Assembly: GCA_050248155.1 (NCBI GenBank)
Contig: JBFWSW010000008.1
Location: forward strand, 42,258 to 106,257
Length of the DNA: 64,000 bases
Reading direction: 5' to 3'
Origin: VFMC01 sp050248155
GTDB lineage: Bacteria > Actinomycetota > Acidimicrobiia > Acidimicrobiales > Ilumatobacteraceae
The translations under genes and the position numbers were made by a program. A model generated the notes under the pieces. It was not told the DNA's origin and made no database searches. It saw nothing but the letters and a program-made list of their open reading frames with translations. Of the stretch, positions 44,262 through 54,019 are shown one piece after another. Position 1 is the first letter of the stretch, and each line of letters starts with the position of its first letter.

Positions 44262-47200
44262 TCAGCCGCCCAACCGCTCGAGCTCGGACACCACGCGTTG
44301 GGGGCTCACCGGGCGCTTCGTCCCGATGACCTGGGCGAACTCGCTGATGCGCAGCTCCTCGAGCATCCAACCGAGTTCGACCACCTCCGCGTCGAGCCCG
44401 CCACGGCCCAGGCGATCGAGCAGGGTGACGTACCGCTGCTCGAGGCCGGTGACCACGCGCATGCGTTGCTGATCGCGCACTGGGTTGTCGGGGAGCTTGT
44501 CGAGCCTGCGCTCGAGGCCACGCAGGTAGCGGACGATGTCGTCGAGGCGACCGAGACCTGCGGAGGTGACGAACCCCTTTCGAACCAGCCGCTGCAACTG
44601 TGCCCGCGCATCGCCGGCCGAGGCGGCCACCGCAGGTGCCACGAGCCGGTCGATGCGCGCGCCCAGATCGTGCGCCGAGGTGATCGCCGTCGCTGAGGTG
44701 CGCAGCGCCGTCGTGGCGCGAGCGGGGATCTGGTCACGTCCCGCGCGCACGAGCTCGGCGAAGCTCTCGTCGTCGTGTGGCAGGCTCGGTGCCTCGCGCA
44801 CGACCGAGTCGGCAGCGGCGGTGATGCAGTCGTCGATGACATCAGCGATCGTGCCGACCGCACTGCTCGCGAGCGCCAGCCGCTCCGCGTTGGTGAGCGC
44901 GCCCTCGAGCGCGCGTCGCGAGACGGGGACGGAGAGGAGCAGCAGCCGCCGCACTCCGACCGGGGTCACGCGTCGCTGGAGGTCGGCGTTGGTCAGGATG
45001 CGCAAGGACACGTCGGCGCCCTCGTCGACGAGAGCAGGGAAGCCACGCACCAGGTGGCCGTCGCGCAGGCTCTCGACAGTGGGCGGCAACGTGCCGAAGT
45101 CCCACGAGGTGATGCCGGACCGCTCGGCGATCGGGGACGCCTCGGCGATCGCCGTCCGAAGCCGTGGGTTGAGCTGTCGCCGCAACGAATCGAGGTCGTT
45201 GCCCCGCCCGATCGAGTAACCGTCGGCGTCGAGGACGTCGAAGGTCATCTGCAGGTGCGGCGGCAGTCGTTCGGGACGGAGGGCGCCGGCGGGGATGGTC
45301 ACCCGCGACACTGCGCTGAGCGTGCGGGCGACGGCATCGACCAGCCGGCCGGAGGGTGACGGCATGCGCTCGAGCGTCCGCACGATGATCTCGTTCAGGG
45401 GCGCGAGCTCACGCCGGTACTCCTTGGGCAGGGTGCGCACGAGCGTCCCGACGAGCTCGTCGCGGAGCCCCGGAACCAGCCAGTCGAAGCCGACGTCGTG
45501 CACCCTGTTCAGGACGGCGAGCGGCAGGTGCACGGTGACACCGTCGTCGGGAGCCCCTGGCTCGAACCGGTACGAGAGCTCGAAGACGAGGTCGTCCTGG
45601 TGCCAGCGCTCCGGGAAGGCGTCGGCTCCCGTGTCGGCAGAGCTTCCGAGGAGCAGGTCCCGGGTCATGGTCAACAGCTCGGGACGTGTCGCGCGCTGCT
45701 GCTTCCACCACCGATCGAAGTGCCGTGCCGAGACGACGTCGGCACCGACACGTGCGTCGTAGAAGGCGTGCACGGACTCGTCGTCGACCAGCCCACTGCG
45801 ACGAGTGCGCTCTTCGAGATCGCGGAGCTCGGTCACCAGCTCGCGGTTGCGCGTGGCGAACTCGTGGTGCGTCGACCACTGGCCCTCGACGAGCGCGTGT
45901 CGGATGAACATCCACCGCGCCAGCTCGGGGTCGGTGCGATCGAGACCGACCGTGCGCGCCGAGACGATGGGCAGGCCGAACAAGGTGACTCGCTCGTGAA
46001 CGACGGCCGCGCCTCGCTCGTCGTCCCATCGCGGCTCGCCGTACGAGCGGCGGACGAGATGTGCGCCGGCGCGCTCGGCCCACTCGGGGCGGATGCCGGC
46101 AGCCGTCCGGGCCCACAATCGGTTCGTCTCGACCAGCTCCGCAGCCATCACCCAACGCGGTGACTGCTTCGCTGCAGCAGAGCCACGAGCGATCGCGAAC
46201 GTCGAACCATGGGCACCGCGGTAGTCACGGGTCGTGCCCTCGCGCATGCCGATCTGCGACAGCAGCCCGGAGAGGAGTGCCTGATGGACACGGTCGGGAT
46301 GGCTTCGCTCGACGGGCTCGGAGCGTCCGTCGGCGTCCCGCGCGTGCCGCGCCGTGCGGAGCCCCAGCGAACCGGCGATCTGGCGGAGTTGGCTGAAGAG
46401 GTCCTGCCATTCGCGCACGCGGAGGTAGTTGAGGAACTCGGCTCGGCACAGCTTGCGGAACTGGTTCGAGCTCAGCGCCTGTTGTCGCTCGCGCAGGTGG
46501 TCCCAGAGCCGGATGAGCGCGAGGAAGTCGGACCCGTCTGTGGCGAAGCGGCGGTGTGCCTCGTCGGCAGCCTGCTGTGCGTCCGCAGGCCGCTCACGAG
46601 GGTCCTGGATCGAGAGGGCGGACGCGATGACGAGCACCTCGCGCACGCAGTCGAGCCGTTCGGCTTCGAGCACCATCCGGCCGAGCCTCGGATCGACCGG
46701 CAGGCGAGCCAGCCGGTGCCCGAGCGGCGTGAGCCGGCGAGGTGTGCCCTCGCGTTCGGGCTGCAGCGCGCCGAGCTCGTCGAGCAGCGCGTAGCCGTCG
46801 CGCACGGCGCGCGCATCGGGCGGATCGAGGAACGGGAACGACGCGACCTCGCCGAGCCCGAGGGCGGTCATCTGCAGGATGACCGACGCGAGGTTGGTCC
46901 GCAGGATCTCGGGCTCGGTGAACTCGTCTCGCGCCGTGAAGTCGTCCTCGGTGTACAGCCGCACGCAGATGCCCGGCGCGACTCGCCCGCACCGGCCGGC
47001 GCGCTGGTTGGCCGACGCCTGCGAGATCGGCTCGATCGGCAGCCGCTGCACCTTGAGGCGATGGCTGTAGCGCGAGATACGCGCGGCGCCTGCGTCGACG
47101 ACGTATCTGACGCCCGGCACGGTGATCGACGTCTCGGCGACGTTCGTCGCCAGCACGACGCGCCGCCCACGGTGCGGTTGGAAGATGCGGTGCTGCTCGG

Positions 47201-48104
47201 CAGCCGACAGACGGGCGTACAGCGGCAGCACTTCGGGGCGCTGGCCGTGGGGTCGCTCGTTGCCGCGGCCCATCGCGTCGGCGACGTCGCGGATCTCACG
47301 CTCCCCGCTCAGGAACACGAGCACGTCACCCGGCCCCTCCGCTGCCAGCTCGTCGACCGCGTCGCAGACGGCCTGCACCTGATCGCGGTCGTCGCCGGGG
47401 GAGTCGCCGAAGGGGCGGTAGCGCACCTCCACGGGATAGGTGCGCCCGCTGACCTCCACGATCGGTGCGGGGCCGTTCGGGCCGACGAAGTGTGCGGCGA
47501 ACCGTTCGGTGTCGATCGTCGCCGATGTGACGACAAGGTGGAGGTCGGGCCGACGGCCGAGCACACCGTGGAGGTAGCCGAGCAGGAAGTCGACGTTGAG
47601 GCTGCGTTCGTGCGCCTCGTCGACGATGATCGTGTCGTAGCGCCGCAGCATCGGGTCGCGCTGGATCTCTGCGAGCAGGATGCCGTCCGTCATCACCTTG
47701 ACGACCGTCTCGTCAGCCGTTCGATCGGTGAAGCGGACCGCGTAACCGATCGCGGTGCCGAGCTCGACGCCCATCTCGTCACTGATCCGCTCGGCGATGG
47801 TGCGTGCTGCGACGCGGCGTGGTTGCGTGTGGCCGATGATCCCGTCGATCCCCCGGCCGAGCTCGAGGCAGAGCTTCGGGAGCTGGGTGCTCTTCCCCGA
47901 CCCGGTCTCGCCGGCCACGACGACCACCTGGTGATCGCGCAGTGCGGCGATCAGGTCGTCGCGACGCTCGGCGATGGGCAGGGCCTCGGGGATCGCCAGC
48001 GCGTCACGAGCGCGCAGGCCGGCGACGGTGGCGGCCCGTCGCTCGGCCAGTGCGGGATCGGCACGCGGCGCGCGGGTTCGGCGGGAAGGTCTCGAGCGGG
48101 ACAT
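44262..48104 (-). CDS. hrpA: ATP-dependent RNA helicase HrpA (DEAH box)
   Basis: A 1280-residue DEAH helicase, full length for HrpA. Motif I G-E-T-G-S-G-K-S-T is at 65-73, motif II D-E-A-H at 162-165, S-A-T near 195 and motif VI Q-R-A-G-R-C-G-R near 370; the helicase-associated, OB and long C-terminal HrpA domains follow. HrpA rescues stalled ribosomes and processes mRNAs in E. coli. Codon use is uniform across the gene. A long antisense reading frame over it is a shadow. Confidence 0.96.
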   Translation of the reverse strand: MSRSRPSRRTRAPRADPALAERRAATVAGLRARDALAIPEALPIAERRDDLIAALRDHQVVVVAGETGSGKSTQLPKLCLELGRGIDGIIGHTQPRRVAARTIAERISDEMGVELGTAIGYAVRFTDRTADETVVKVMTDGILLAEIQRDPMLRRYDTIIVDEAHERSLNVDFLLGYLHGVLGRRPDLHLVVTSATIDTERFAAHFVGPNGPAPIVEVSGRTYPVEVRYRPFGDSPGDDRDQVQAVCDAVDELAAEGPGDVLVFLSGEREIRDVADAMGRGNERPHGQRPEVLPLYARLSAAEQHRIFQPHRGRRVVLATNVAETSITVPGVRYVVDAGAARISRYSHRLKVQRLPIEPISQASANQRAGRCGRVAPGICVRLYTEDDFTARDEFTEPEILRTNLASVILQMTALGLGEVASFPFLDPPDARAVRDGYALLDELGALQPEREGTPRRLTPLGHRLARLPVDPRLGRMVLEAERLDCVREVLVIASALSIQDPRERPADAQQAADEAHRRFATDGSDFLALIRLWDHLRERQQALSSNQFRKLCRAEFLNYLRVREWQDLFSQLRQIAGSLGLRTARHARDADGRSEPVERSHPDRVHQALLSGLLSQIGMREGTTRDYRGAHGSTFAIARGSAAAKQSPRWVMAAELVETNRLWARTAAGIRPEWAERAGAHLVRRSYGEPRWDDERGAAVVHERVTLFGLPIVSARTVGLDRTDPELARWMFIRHALVEGQWSTHHEFATRNRELVTELRDLEERTRRSGLVDDESVHAFYDARVGADVVSARHFDRWWKQQRATRPELLTMTRDLLLGSSADTGADAFPERWHQDDLVFELSYRFEPGAPDDGVTVHLPLAVLNRVHDVGFDWLVPGLRDELVGTLVRTLPKEYRRELAPLNEIIVRTLERMPSPSGRLVDAVARTLSAVSRVTIPAGALRPERLPPHLQMTFDVLDADGYSIGRGNDLDSLRRQLNPRLRTAIAEASPIAERSGITSWDFGTLPPTVESLRDGHLVRGFPALVDEGADVSLRILTNADLQRRVTPVGVRRLLLLSVPVSRRALEGALTNAERLALASSAVGTIADVIDDCITAAADSVVREAPSLPHDDESFAELVRAGRDQIPARATTALRTSATAITSAHDLGARIDRLVAPAVAASAGDARAQLQRLVRKGFVTSAGLGRLDDIVRYLRGLERRLDKLPDNPVRDQQRMRVVTGLEQRYVTLLDRLGRGGLDAEVVELGWMLEELRISEFAQVIGTKRPVSPQRVVSELERLGG

Positions 48105-48161
48105 GGCGGGTGCTGGCCGACCAGCATGCCAGCACCCGCGTCCGCCCGCGCCCGAGGATTC

Positions 48162-49094
48162 TCAGCTGACGACGCGTTGGTAGGTGACCGTGGCGCCGCA
48201 GAACCGGTGGAACGTGCCGCCCGACACCTGCCCGAGCGTGAAGGCATCGATGTAGTAGCGGACCGAGCCCGACACGGCATCACCACCGGTGATGTTCAGC
48301 GTGGTCGAGCCGTAGCCGACGGCACCGGTGGTCTGGCCCTGGCTGCCGACGAGGTTGCCACTGGTCGGCGCGCCCGCGAAGTTGCCGTCCACCTCGCTGA
48401 TGATGAACGTGAAGTTGGCCGTGTCGTTGTCGAACCAGCGGAACGTCACCGACTGCACGGCCGCACCGTGCGGCAGGGGGACGTCGAGGAAGAGCTCGCC
48501 CGTCTCGGCGAGATCGACGCAGCCCAAGCTGTCGGGCGCGCCCGTCGAGATGCCCATGCCGTTGTACGCCTGCAGCTCGATCGACTCGGTCACGATCGAC
48601 GAGGCGCCGGACGGGAGGAGGTAGCCGCTGACATCGGCGATGAGGTTGACGGACCCGGCCAGGTTGTAGAGGTCGATCTGCCCTCCCGATCCGAGGGCCA
48701 TCGTCACCGTGTTGGCGATCGCGAGCGGGCTCCCGGGGTTCAGCACCGACGTGGTGCCGCGCGGGGTCCCGGTCGGGGTCGCGGTGATGAACGTCGGCAC
48801 CGTCGCATCGACGGCGGTCAGCGTCACGATGACGCCCGTCGCGTTCATCGGGACGCCCTGCACCCCGGCGACCTGGACGGTGATGGTCGAGTTGGCCCCG
48901 ACCGGCGCCTTGGCCGGCACTCCCAGCGGCTCGCGAGTGTCGAGGATGCGGGCAGGATCCATCGTCACCACGCTCGAGGGTGCGGACGGTCCGGCCGTCA
49001 CGGCCGTCTGGACGCCGAAGGCGGCCGTCACCAGCGCCGCAACGGCGAGGAATCGAAGGGACAGGCGGCGGATGTTCGTGGTTCGGATCTTCAT
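48162..49094 (-). CDS. Secreted surface protein with actinobacterial 'RILDTR' domain
   Basis: A 310-residue protein with a clear signal peptide (basic start, hydrophobic core about 12-30). Residues 40-150 hold the beta-rich domain common in secreted proteins of Acidimicrobiia and Streptomyces: P-A-R-I-L-D-T-R-E-P-L, then S-V-L-N...N-T-V-T-M-A-L-G and V-N-L-I-A-D-V-S-G-Y. The C-terminal half is a different beta domain with three Cys. GAGAGGTG precedes the ATG. Likely an extracellular or wall-exposed protein; function unknown. Confidence 0.85.
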   Translation of the reverse strand: MKIRTTNIRRLSLRFLAVAALVTAAFGVQTAVTAGPSAPSSVVTMDPARILDTREPLGVPAKAPVGANSTITVQVAGVQGVPMNATGVIVTLTAVDATVPTFITATPTGTPRGTTSVLNPGSPLAIANTVTMALGSGGQIDLYNLAGSVNLIADVSGYLLPSGASSIVTESIELQAYNGMGISTGAPDSLGCVDLAETGELFLDVPLPHGAAVQSVTFRWFDNDTANFTFIISEVDGNFAGAPTSGNLVGSQGQTTGAVGYGSTTLNITGGDAVSGSVRYYIDAFTLGQVSGGTFHRFCGATVTYQRVVS

Positions 49095-49204
49095 GGGTCA
49101 CCTCTCTGCAGTGCTCCTCCTCGAGGCGTGACATCGTTGTGACACGCGCCCGATCGACGTGCCGACGGAGAGAGCGGTCACGTCGCCACGGGTAGTGTCT
49201 GGCG

Positions 49205-52200
49205 GTGTCGATGCCGCGCGGCGCCCTTCCCCTGGTGGGCCGAGCACGAGAGCTCGACGCGCTCCGGTCGGGGCTGCAGGCCGCCGCTCGCGGAGTCGGC
49301 AGCGCCGCGTCGATCGTCGGCGCCGCCGGGATCGGCAAGACGCGTCTCGCGAACGAGGCGCTGCGGGTGGCCAGGGATGGCGGCTTCCGATGCGCGTGGG
49401 GCCCAGGGTGGGCCGAAGGCGGTGTGCCCCCGCTGTGGCCCTGGCAGAGCGTGCTCTCCCAGCTCGGGTGTGATGACGACCTGCTGCGCTCGTCGCCGGC
49501 CGAGAGCGACCAGGAGCGCTTCTCGACGTTCCGTCGGGTCGCGTCCGCGATCGCTGCCGTTGCCCGCGAACAGCCGGTCCTCGTGGTGGTCGATGACGCC
49601 CACAGCGTTGACCCCGCGTCGCTGCTGCTCACCCGATTCCTGGTGCGGACGATGCGCGCCAGCGCGGTGGCCTTCGTCGTCACATACCGAGATCCGGCCG
49701 AGGCCACGTCGGCTGTGGCGGCAGCGCTCGAGTCGCTCCGCCGCGACACCCTGTTGTTGTCACCGGGCCTCTTCTCGCGCGAGGAGCTCGCCGATCTCCA
49801 CGAACTGGTCGGTGTAGCAGCAGGGACCGATCGGTTGAGCGAGGCACTCGCCCTGACGGGTGGGAACCCGCTCCTCGTCAGCGAGCTGCTGGCCGCCGAG
49901 GAGTCGTCGGACGCCGCGGCGGGTGGGGTCCGCACGGTCCTGCATCTCCGCCTTCGTGGCCTGCCGGCCGAGGCGCACGCACTGCTCGTGGCGGCAGCGG
50001 TGTTGGGGCCCCTGGCGACGATCCCGATGACCCTCGCCGTCGCACAGGTCGATCCGTCGACGGGTGACGAGCTGCTGGGCCAGGCCCACCGCGCGGGGGT
50101 CCTCGTGCCATCGGCGGACGATCGGTGCGTGTTCGCGCACCGCCTGTTGGCCGACGCACTCGTCGACACGCGGTCGCCGGCCGAGCGGGCCGACCTGCAC
50201 GACCGAGTCGCGGACGAGTTGGCACTCGCCGACACGACCGCCGTCGAGCACGTGCTCGGGATCGCTCATCATCGGCTCGCCTCGGCGGCCCTCCGCCACG
50301 ACCCGGCGAGCGTCGCGCGAGCGACGTCCGCATGCTCGCGCGCCGCCAGAGCACTCGTGGCCGGGTTCGCCTACGAGGCCGCGTCCCATCTGCTCGCTCG
50401 CGCCGTCGAGCTGCACGAGCACCATGGTCCGCCGACCCCGGTCCGGCTGGTGCTCGAGGTGGCGCGCACAGACCTCGCCGCGGGGAACCTGCTCGCAGCC
50501 CGTGCCTGGTTCCGGCGTGCTGCCGAGCGAGCCGACGATCCGCTCGACCTGGCCGACGCAGCCGTGGGGCTGGGCGGGATCTGGGTCCATGAGCACCGAA
50601 CTGCCGCCGACCACGCAGCGTTCATGGCGTTGCTCGACCGCGCCATCGAAGGTGTGGGCGATCGACACCCCTCGGCGCGGGCCCGGCTCGAGGTGCGGCG
50701 ATTGGCCGAGCTCGCCTACACGGGCCGCGTCGAGCCCGCGGCGGTCGAGCGCGCGGTGGCCGCCGCGCGTGCGACGGGTGACGCGCTCGTGGTGGCCGAT
50801 GCGCTGTCGCTCTGGCACCACACGATGCTCGGGCCGGCGAACTCGACTGTCGCGAGGCTCCGGGTGGCCGATGAGCTCGTCACCGCAGCGGCGTCCGCGG
50901 GCAACGACATGCTCGGCCTGATGGGTCTGCTGTGGCGGGCGATCGATTTCGTGCTGATGGGGGATCACCGCGCCGAGCGCGCGCTCGGCGAGCTGCGCGA
51001 GCGAGCCGATGCGCTGCAGGTCGGCGCGGTGCTGTTCGTCCTCGACGCGATCGACGTGATGCGGCTGCTCCGGACCGGCCGGATCGAGGAGGCCGAGCAG
51101 GCCGCTCAGCGCTGCTTCGAGCTGGGGACCACGATCGGCGATGCCGATGCGGTCGGCTACCTCGGCGCGCACCTGTTGACGATCCGCTGGCTCGAGGACC
51201 GGGCCGGTGACATCTTGCCGCTGGCACGCAGCGTGGCCGCGTCGTCCGCCATGGTGGAGGGCGACCTGGCTCCCCGTGCCGCTGCTGCGGTGCTCGCAGC
51301 GATGATCGGCGAGCACGAGCAGGCGCGCGCCGACCTTCGGCAGGTGATGTCGTCAGCGCCCCGCAGCGCTCACACCTCGAGCAACTGGATGATCACCATG
51401 TTCTGCGCCGCGGAGGCGGCGCGGCTCCTCGACGACCTCAAGACCGCCGAGGCTGTGTACGCGGCCCTGTTGCCCTACCGGCAGCTGCCCATCCTCGGCT
51501 CGGTCGGTGTGGTCTGCCTGGGCTCGGCCGAGCGCTCGCTCGGCGTCGCGGCGCGAACCCTCGGCGACGTGAACCTCGCCGTGCACCACTTCGAGCAGGG
51601 CCTCGAGCACAACCGCCGACTCCAGAACGTCGTGATGGCTGCGATCTGCGAAGGCGAGCTCGGCTGCTCGCTCATCGAGCGGGCCTGTGCGGGCGATCTG
51701 CGGCGCGGTCAGGAGCACGTCGAGGCCGCTGTCGATGGCCTCGAACGCTTCGGGTTGACGGCTCGAGCCCGGCGTCTCCGGCGCACGGCCGACGAACTGC
51801 TGCGGGCGGCGCCTGCGCCCGACGGTCACCTGGTCCGTGTGGGGGCGGGTTGGCGGCTCGAGTTCGGCGACCATGCCGTCGACCTGGCCGAGTCCGTCGG
51901 GGTGCGACGGCTCGGTCGGTTGCTCGCCCGGCCGTGGGTGGATCTGACGGCCGGCGACCTGGCCGGCGATCTGGTCGGGGTGACCGACGGCACGAGACCG
52001 CATGACGTCCACGACCTGGCGAGCCTGCGCTCGTACCGAGGGCATCTCGACGGGCTGCGGGCCCAGATCGCAGACGCTGAAGCCGATCACGACATCGAGC
52101 GCGCGTCACGGTTGCGGATCGAGCTGGACCAGGTCGTCGAGCAGCTGCGACCCACGCTCGGGCTCGGTGGCCGACCGCGTCGGTTCATGGACTCGTCGGA

Positions 52201-52366
52201 GCGCTCACGGGTGGCGGTGCGGAAATCGCTCGAACGCGTGATGGTGGCGATCGAACGTCAGGACGCGGAGCTCGCGCACATGGTGCGGGCGAGCATCCGC
52301 ACCGGCGCGGTGTGCAGGTTCGAACCGGCGGAGCAGTTCCCGTCGGTCTGGCACGTCGGAAGGTGA
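49205..52366 (+). CDS. Large AAA/STAND-type signalling ATPase with TPR-like repeats
   Basis: A 1053-residue protein. Walker A G-A-A-G-I-G-K-T is at 39-46 and Walker B V-L-V-V-V-D-D-A-H near 120. The middle (about 350-880) is helical repeats. The last ~170 residues form a conserved actinobacterial C-terminal region (L-A-R-P-W-V-D-L...R-S-Y-R-G-H-L...S-I-R-T-G). MalT/LAL regulators share this plan but end in a LuxR HTH, which is missing here. TAGTGT (49193-49198) ends 6 nt before the GTG. It adjoins the sigma-factor island and may feed signals to it. Confidence 0.86.
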   Translation: MSMPRGALPLVGRARELDALRSGLQAAARGVGSAASIVGAAGIGKTRLANEALRVARDGGFRCAWGPGWAEGGVPPLWPWQSVLSQLGCDDDLLRSSPAESDQERFSTFRRVASAIAAVAREQPVLVVVDDAHSVDPASLLLTRFLVRTMRASAVAFVVTYRDPAEATSAVAAALESLRRDTLLLSPGLFSREELADLHELVGVAAGTDRLSEALALTGGNPLLVSELLAAEESSDAAAGGVRTVLHLRLRGLPAEAHALLVAAAVLGPLATIPMTLAVAQVDPSTGDELLGQAHRAGVLVPSADDRCVFAHRLLADALVDTRSPAERADLHDRVADELALADTTAVEHVLGIAHHRLASAALRHDPASVARATSACSRAARALVAGFAYEAASHLLARAVELHEHHGPPTPVRLVLEVARTDLAAGNLLAARAWFRRAAERADDPLDLADAAVGLGGIWVHEHRTAADHAAFMALLDRAIEGVGDRHPSARARLEVRRLAELAYTGRVEPAAVERAVAAARATGDALVVADALSLWHHTMLGPANSTVARLRVADELVTAAASAGNDMLGLMGLLWRAIDFVLMGDHRAERALGELRERADALQVGAVLFVLDAIDVMRLLRTGRIEEAEQAAQRCFELGTTIGDADAVGYLGAHLLTIRWLEDRAGDILPLARSVAASSAMVEGDLAPRAAAAVLAAMIGEHEQARADLRQVMSSAPRSAHTSSNWMITMFCAAEAARLLDDLKTAEAVYAALLPYRQLPILGSVGVVCLGSAERSLGVAARTLGDVNLAVHHFEQGLEHNRRLQNVVMAAICEGELGCSLIERACAGDLRRGQEHVEAAVDGLERFGLTARARRLRRTADELLRAAPAPDGHLVRVGAGWRLEFGDHAVDLAESVGVRRLGRLLARPWVDLTAGDLAGDLVGVTDGTRPHDVHDLASLRSYRGHLDGLRAQIADAEADHDIERASRLRIELDQVVEQLRPTLGLGGRPRRFMDSSERSRVAVRKSLERVMVAIERQDAELAHMVRASIRTGAVCRFEPAEQFPSVWHVGR

Positions 52367-52394
52367 TCGAGCCGGCGAGCCCCGCTCAGTTCGT

Positions 52395-53153
52395 TCACCC
52401 CGGTTCGCCGTCCGCCCACGCGCGCATGCGCTCGAACGACGAGCGCAGGAGCCGCGACACGTGCATCTGCGAGATCCCGACCCGCTCGGCGATCTCGCTC
52501 TGCGAGAGCTCGTCGAAGAAGCGCATCGAGACGATGGCGCGCTCGCGCTCGGGGAGGCGCTCGAGCAGGTTCCGCACCATGTCGCGGTGCTCGCTCTGCT
52601 CGAACCCGGAGTCGATCGTGGCAAGGGCCGACCGATGGTCTGCCGCGACCGCGTCGTCGGCGGTCGAGCCGTCGAGGCTGCTGGCCGAATAGGACGCACC
52701 TGCAGCGAGACCGGTGACGACGTCGTCGCGATCGATGTCGAGGTGCGCAGCGAGCTCGGCGACCGTCGGTGACCGGTGCAGGGCGTGTTGGAGCTCGTCG
52801 GTCGCTCGCCGAACAGCGAGGTGGAGCTCTTTCGCGCTCCGTGGTACGCGCACGGACCACGTGCGGTCGCGGAAGTGCCGCTTGATCTCGCCCTCGATGG
52901 TGCGGCCGGCGAAGGCGGAGAACGGGGTGCCGTGGTCGGGATCGAAGCGATCGACGGCCTTCACCAGCGCGACCATCGCGACCTGTCGGATGTCCTGGTC
53001 GTTGGTGCCGCGCGAGAGTCGACGGGCGATGTGCGCGGCGAGGCCCATGTGCAGCTCGACCAGCTCGTTGCGCGCCTGTCTCGTCGGGTTCTGCCGATAC
53101 GAGACGAACAGCGCGTGGTGATCGACTGTCGGCTCGTCGGTCTCAGTCGACAT
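52395..53153 (-). CDS. Sigma-B/F-type alternative RNA polymerase sigma factor
   Basis: A 252-residue group 3 sigma-70 factor. Region 2 has G-L-A-A-H-I-A...Q-V-A-M-V-A-L-V-K-A-V-D-R-F-D-P (about 35-70), region 3 S-P-T-V-A-E-L-A-A-H-L and region 4 Q-S-E-I-A-E-R-V-G-I-S-Q-M-H-V-S-R-L-L (about 220-238). It matches the SigB/SigF stress and sporulation branch. ATG 53153 lies inside the 3' end of the anti-sigma gene (11-base overlap), the classical rsbW-sigB arrangement, so the factor is kept inactive until the kinase is bound by an unphosphorylated STAS protein. Confidence 0.93.
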   Translation of the reverse strand: MSTETDEPTVDHHALFVSYRQNPTRQARNELVELHMGLAAHIARRLSRGTNDQDIRQVAMVALVKAVDRFDPDHGTPFSAFAGRTIEGEIKRHFRDRTWSVRVPRSAKELHLAVRRATDELQHALHRSPTVAELAAHLDIDRDDVVTGLAAGASYSASSLDGSTADDAVAADHRSALATIDSGFEQSEHRDMVRNLLERLPERERAIVSMRFFDELSQSEIAERVGISQMHVSRLLRSSFERMRAWADGEPG

Positions 53154-53565
53154 CGTCTCGTGGCACTGCGGTCTTCGTGAGCGTGAACCCACTGGCCGAC
53201 AACTCGTAGTGATCGGTGACCGCCTCGAGGATGCGCTGGGCGAGCTCGTCGACCTCCATCGAGCCGACCTGATCGCTGCGGCTCGCAGTTGCCTCGACTC
53301 GGCCGCGACCCACTCGGAACTCGATCGTGAGCCGGGCGGCCGGATCTGCGGAGCCGAGGTCGACGAGGACTGACACCACCTCGTTGATGCCCAAGCGGAG
53401 ATCGTCGATCTCGTCGACGCTGAAGCCGGCGTCGGCCGCAAGCGACGCGGCCACGATGCGGGCGGTCGACGCGTGCCGCAGCGCGAGCGGAAGGGACAAG
53501 GTGATGACCTGGGTGTCGACGAGGTCGCTCGGACTGCTGTTCGGTGGTGGCATGCGATCGCTCAT
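53143..53565 (-). CDS. RsbW-like anti-sigma factor / serine kinase
   Basis: A 140-residue HATPase_c protein. D-D-L-R-L-G-I-N-E-V-V (about 53-63) is the N-box with the Mg-binding Asn, while the usual G1/G2 boxes are weak (D-Q-V-G-S-M-E-V-D-E), which is typical of RsbW-type kinases. It would sequester the sigma factor encoded directly downstream. A GTTT-N15-GGGGAA promoter (53624-53600) indicates positive feedback by its own sigma factor. Confidence 0.88.
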   Translation of the reverse strand: MSDRMPPPNSSPSDLVDTQVITLSLPLALRHASTARIVAASLAADAGFSVDEIDDLRLGINEVVSVLVDLGSADPAARLTIEFRVGRGRVEATASRSDQVGSMEVDELAQRILEAVTDHYELSASGFTLTKTAVPRDDVD

Positions 53566-53599
53566 GGTCTCGGGACTCTAGTGGGGGGCTCCTGGTGGC

Positions 53600-53624
53600 T
53601 TCCCCGAGCCGCCGTTCATGAAAC
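53600..53624 (-). promoter_or_regulatory. Sigma-B-type promoter of the rsbW-like/sigma operon
   Basis: On the minus strand GTTT (53624-53621), a 15-nt spacer and GGGGAA (53605-53600). This fits GTTT-N15/16-GG(G)(A/T)A. Transcription would begin about 27 nt before the rsbW-like ATG at 53565. Confidence 0.75.
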
Positions 53625-53658
53625 ACCCTTTGGTGTGACGGATTCGCCCGCCCGCAAC

Positions 53659-53684
53659 GTTTCCCGGTCGTCCCTCGTGGGGAT
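53659..53684 (+). promoter_or_regulatory. Sigma-B-type promoter of csbD-like gene
   Basis: GTTT (53659-53662), a 16-nt spacer and GGGGAT (53679-53684), about 57 nt before the CsbD start and back to back with the sigma operon promoter. The -10 is a weaker match than its neighbours. Confidence 0.6.
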
Positions 53685-53740
53685 CCCGGTGTCGCGCAGT
53701 CGAGTCGTTTGGGCTCGGCGCAGGACGGAAGGAGCGCATC

Positions 53741-53935
53741 ATGGGTTCGAAGATGGATGATCTGAAGGGTCGTGTGAAGGAGGGCGTCGGCGCCGCGAGC
53801 GACGACCGCGAACTCGAGCGCGAGGGCAAGCTCGACCGGGCCGGCAGCGCCGTGAAGGACAAGGCCGAGGACGCCCAGCGGAAGGTGGCCGACGGCGTCG
53901 ACGCAGTGAAGGAGAAGTTGAACGACCGTCGTTGA
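53741..53935 (+). CDS. CsbD-family general stress protein
   Basis: A 64-residue, highly charged helical protein. D-D-L-K-G-R-V-K-E-G-V-G (about 6-17) is the CsbD hallmark, followed by K-A-E-D-A-Q-R-K. CsbD is a classic sigma-B regulon member in Bacillus; its molecular role is unclear. GGAAGGAG lies about 8 nt before the ATG. A strong hairpin follows. Confidence 0.95.
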   Translation: MGSKMDDLKGRVKEGVGAASDDRELEREGKLDRAGSAVKDKAEDAQRKVADGVDAVKEKLNDRR

Positions 53936-53968
53936 GTCACCTGGGTGTGACGGCAGTGTCTTCGCGAG

Positions 53969-53994
53969 CGAGCCCCGGCTTAGGCCGGGGCTCG
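53969..53994. terminator. Bidirectional hairpin terminator
   Basis: An 11-bp perfect stem (CGAGCCCCGGC / GCCGGGGCTCG) with a TTAG loop, followed by TTCGTATT. It lies between the convergent csbD-like gene and the 66-residue protein gene and could end both messages. Confidence 0.8.
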
Positions 53995-54019
53995 TTCGTA
54001 TTGCGGTTCGAGATGCCGG

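Noticed and set aside
46209..49142. A 977-codon plus-strand reading frame
   Set aside because: Antisense to hrpA and the secreted-protein gene, whose products have clear motifs; the composition is that of a shadow.
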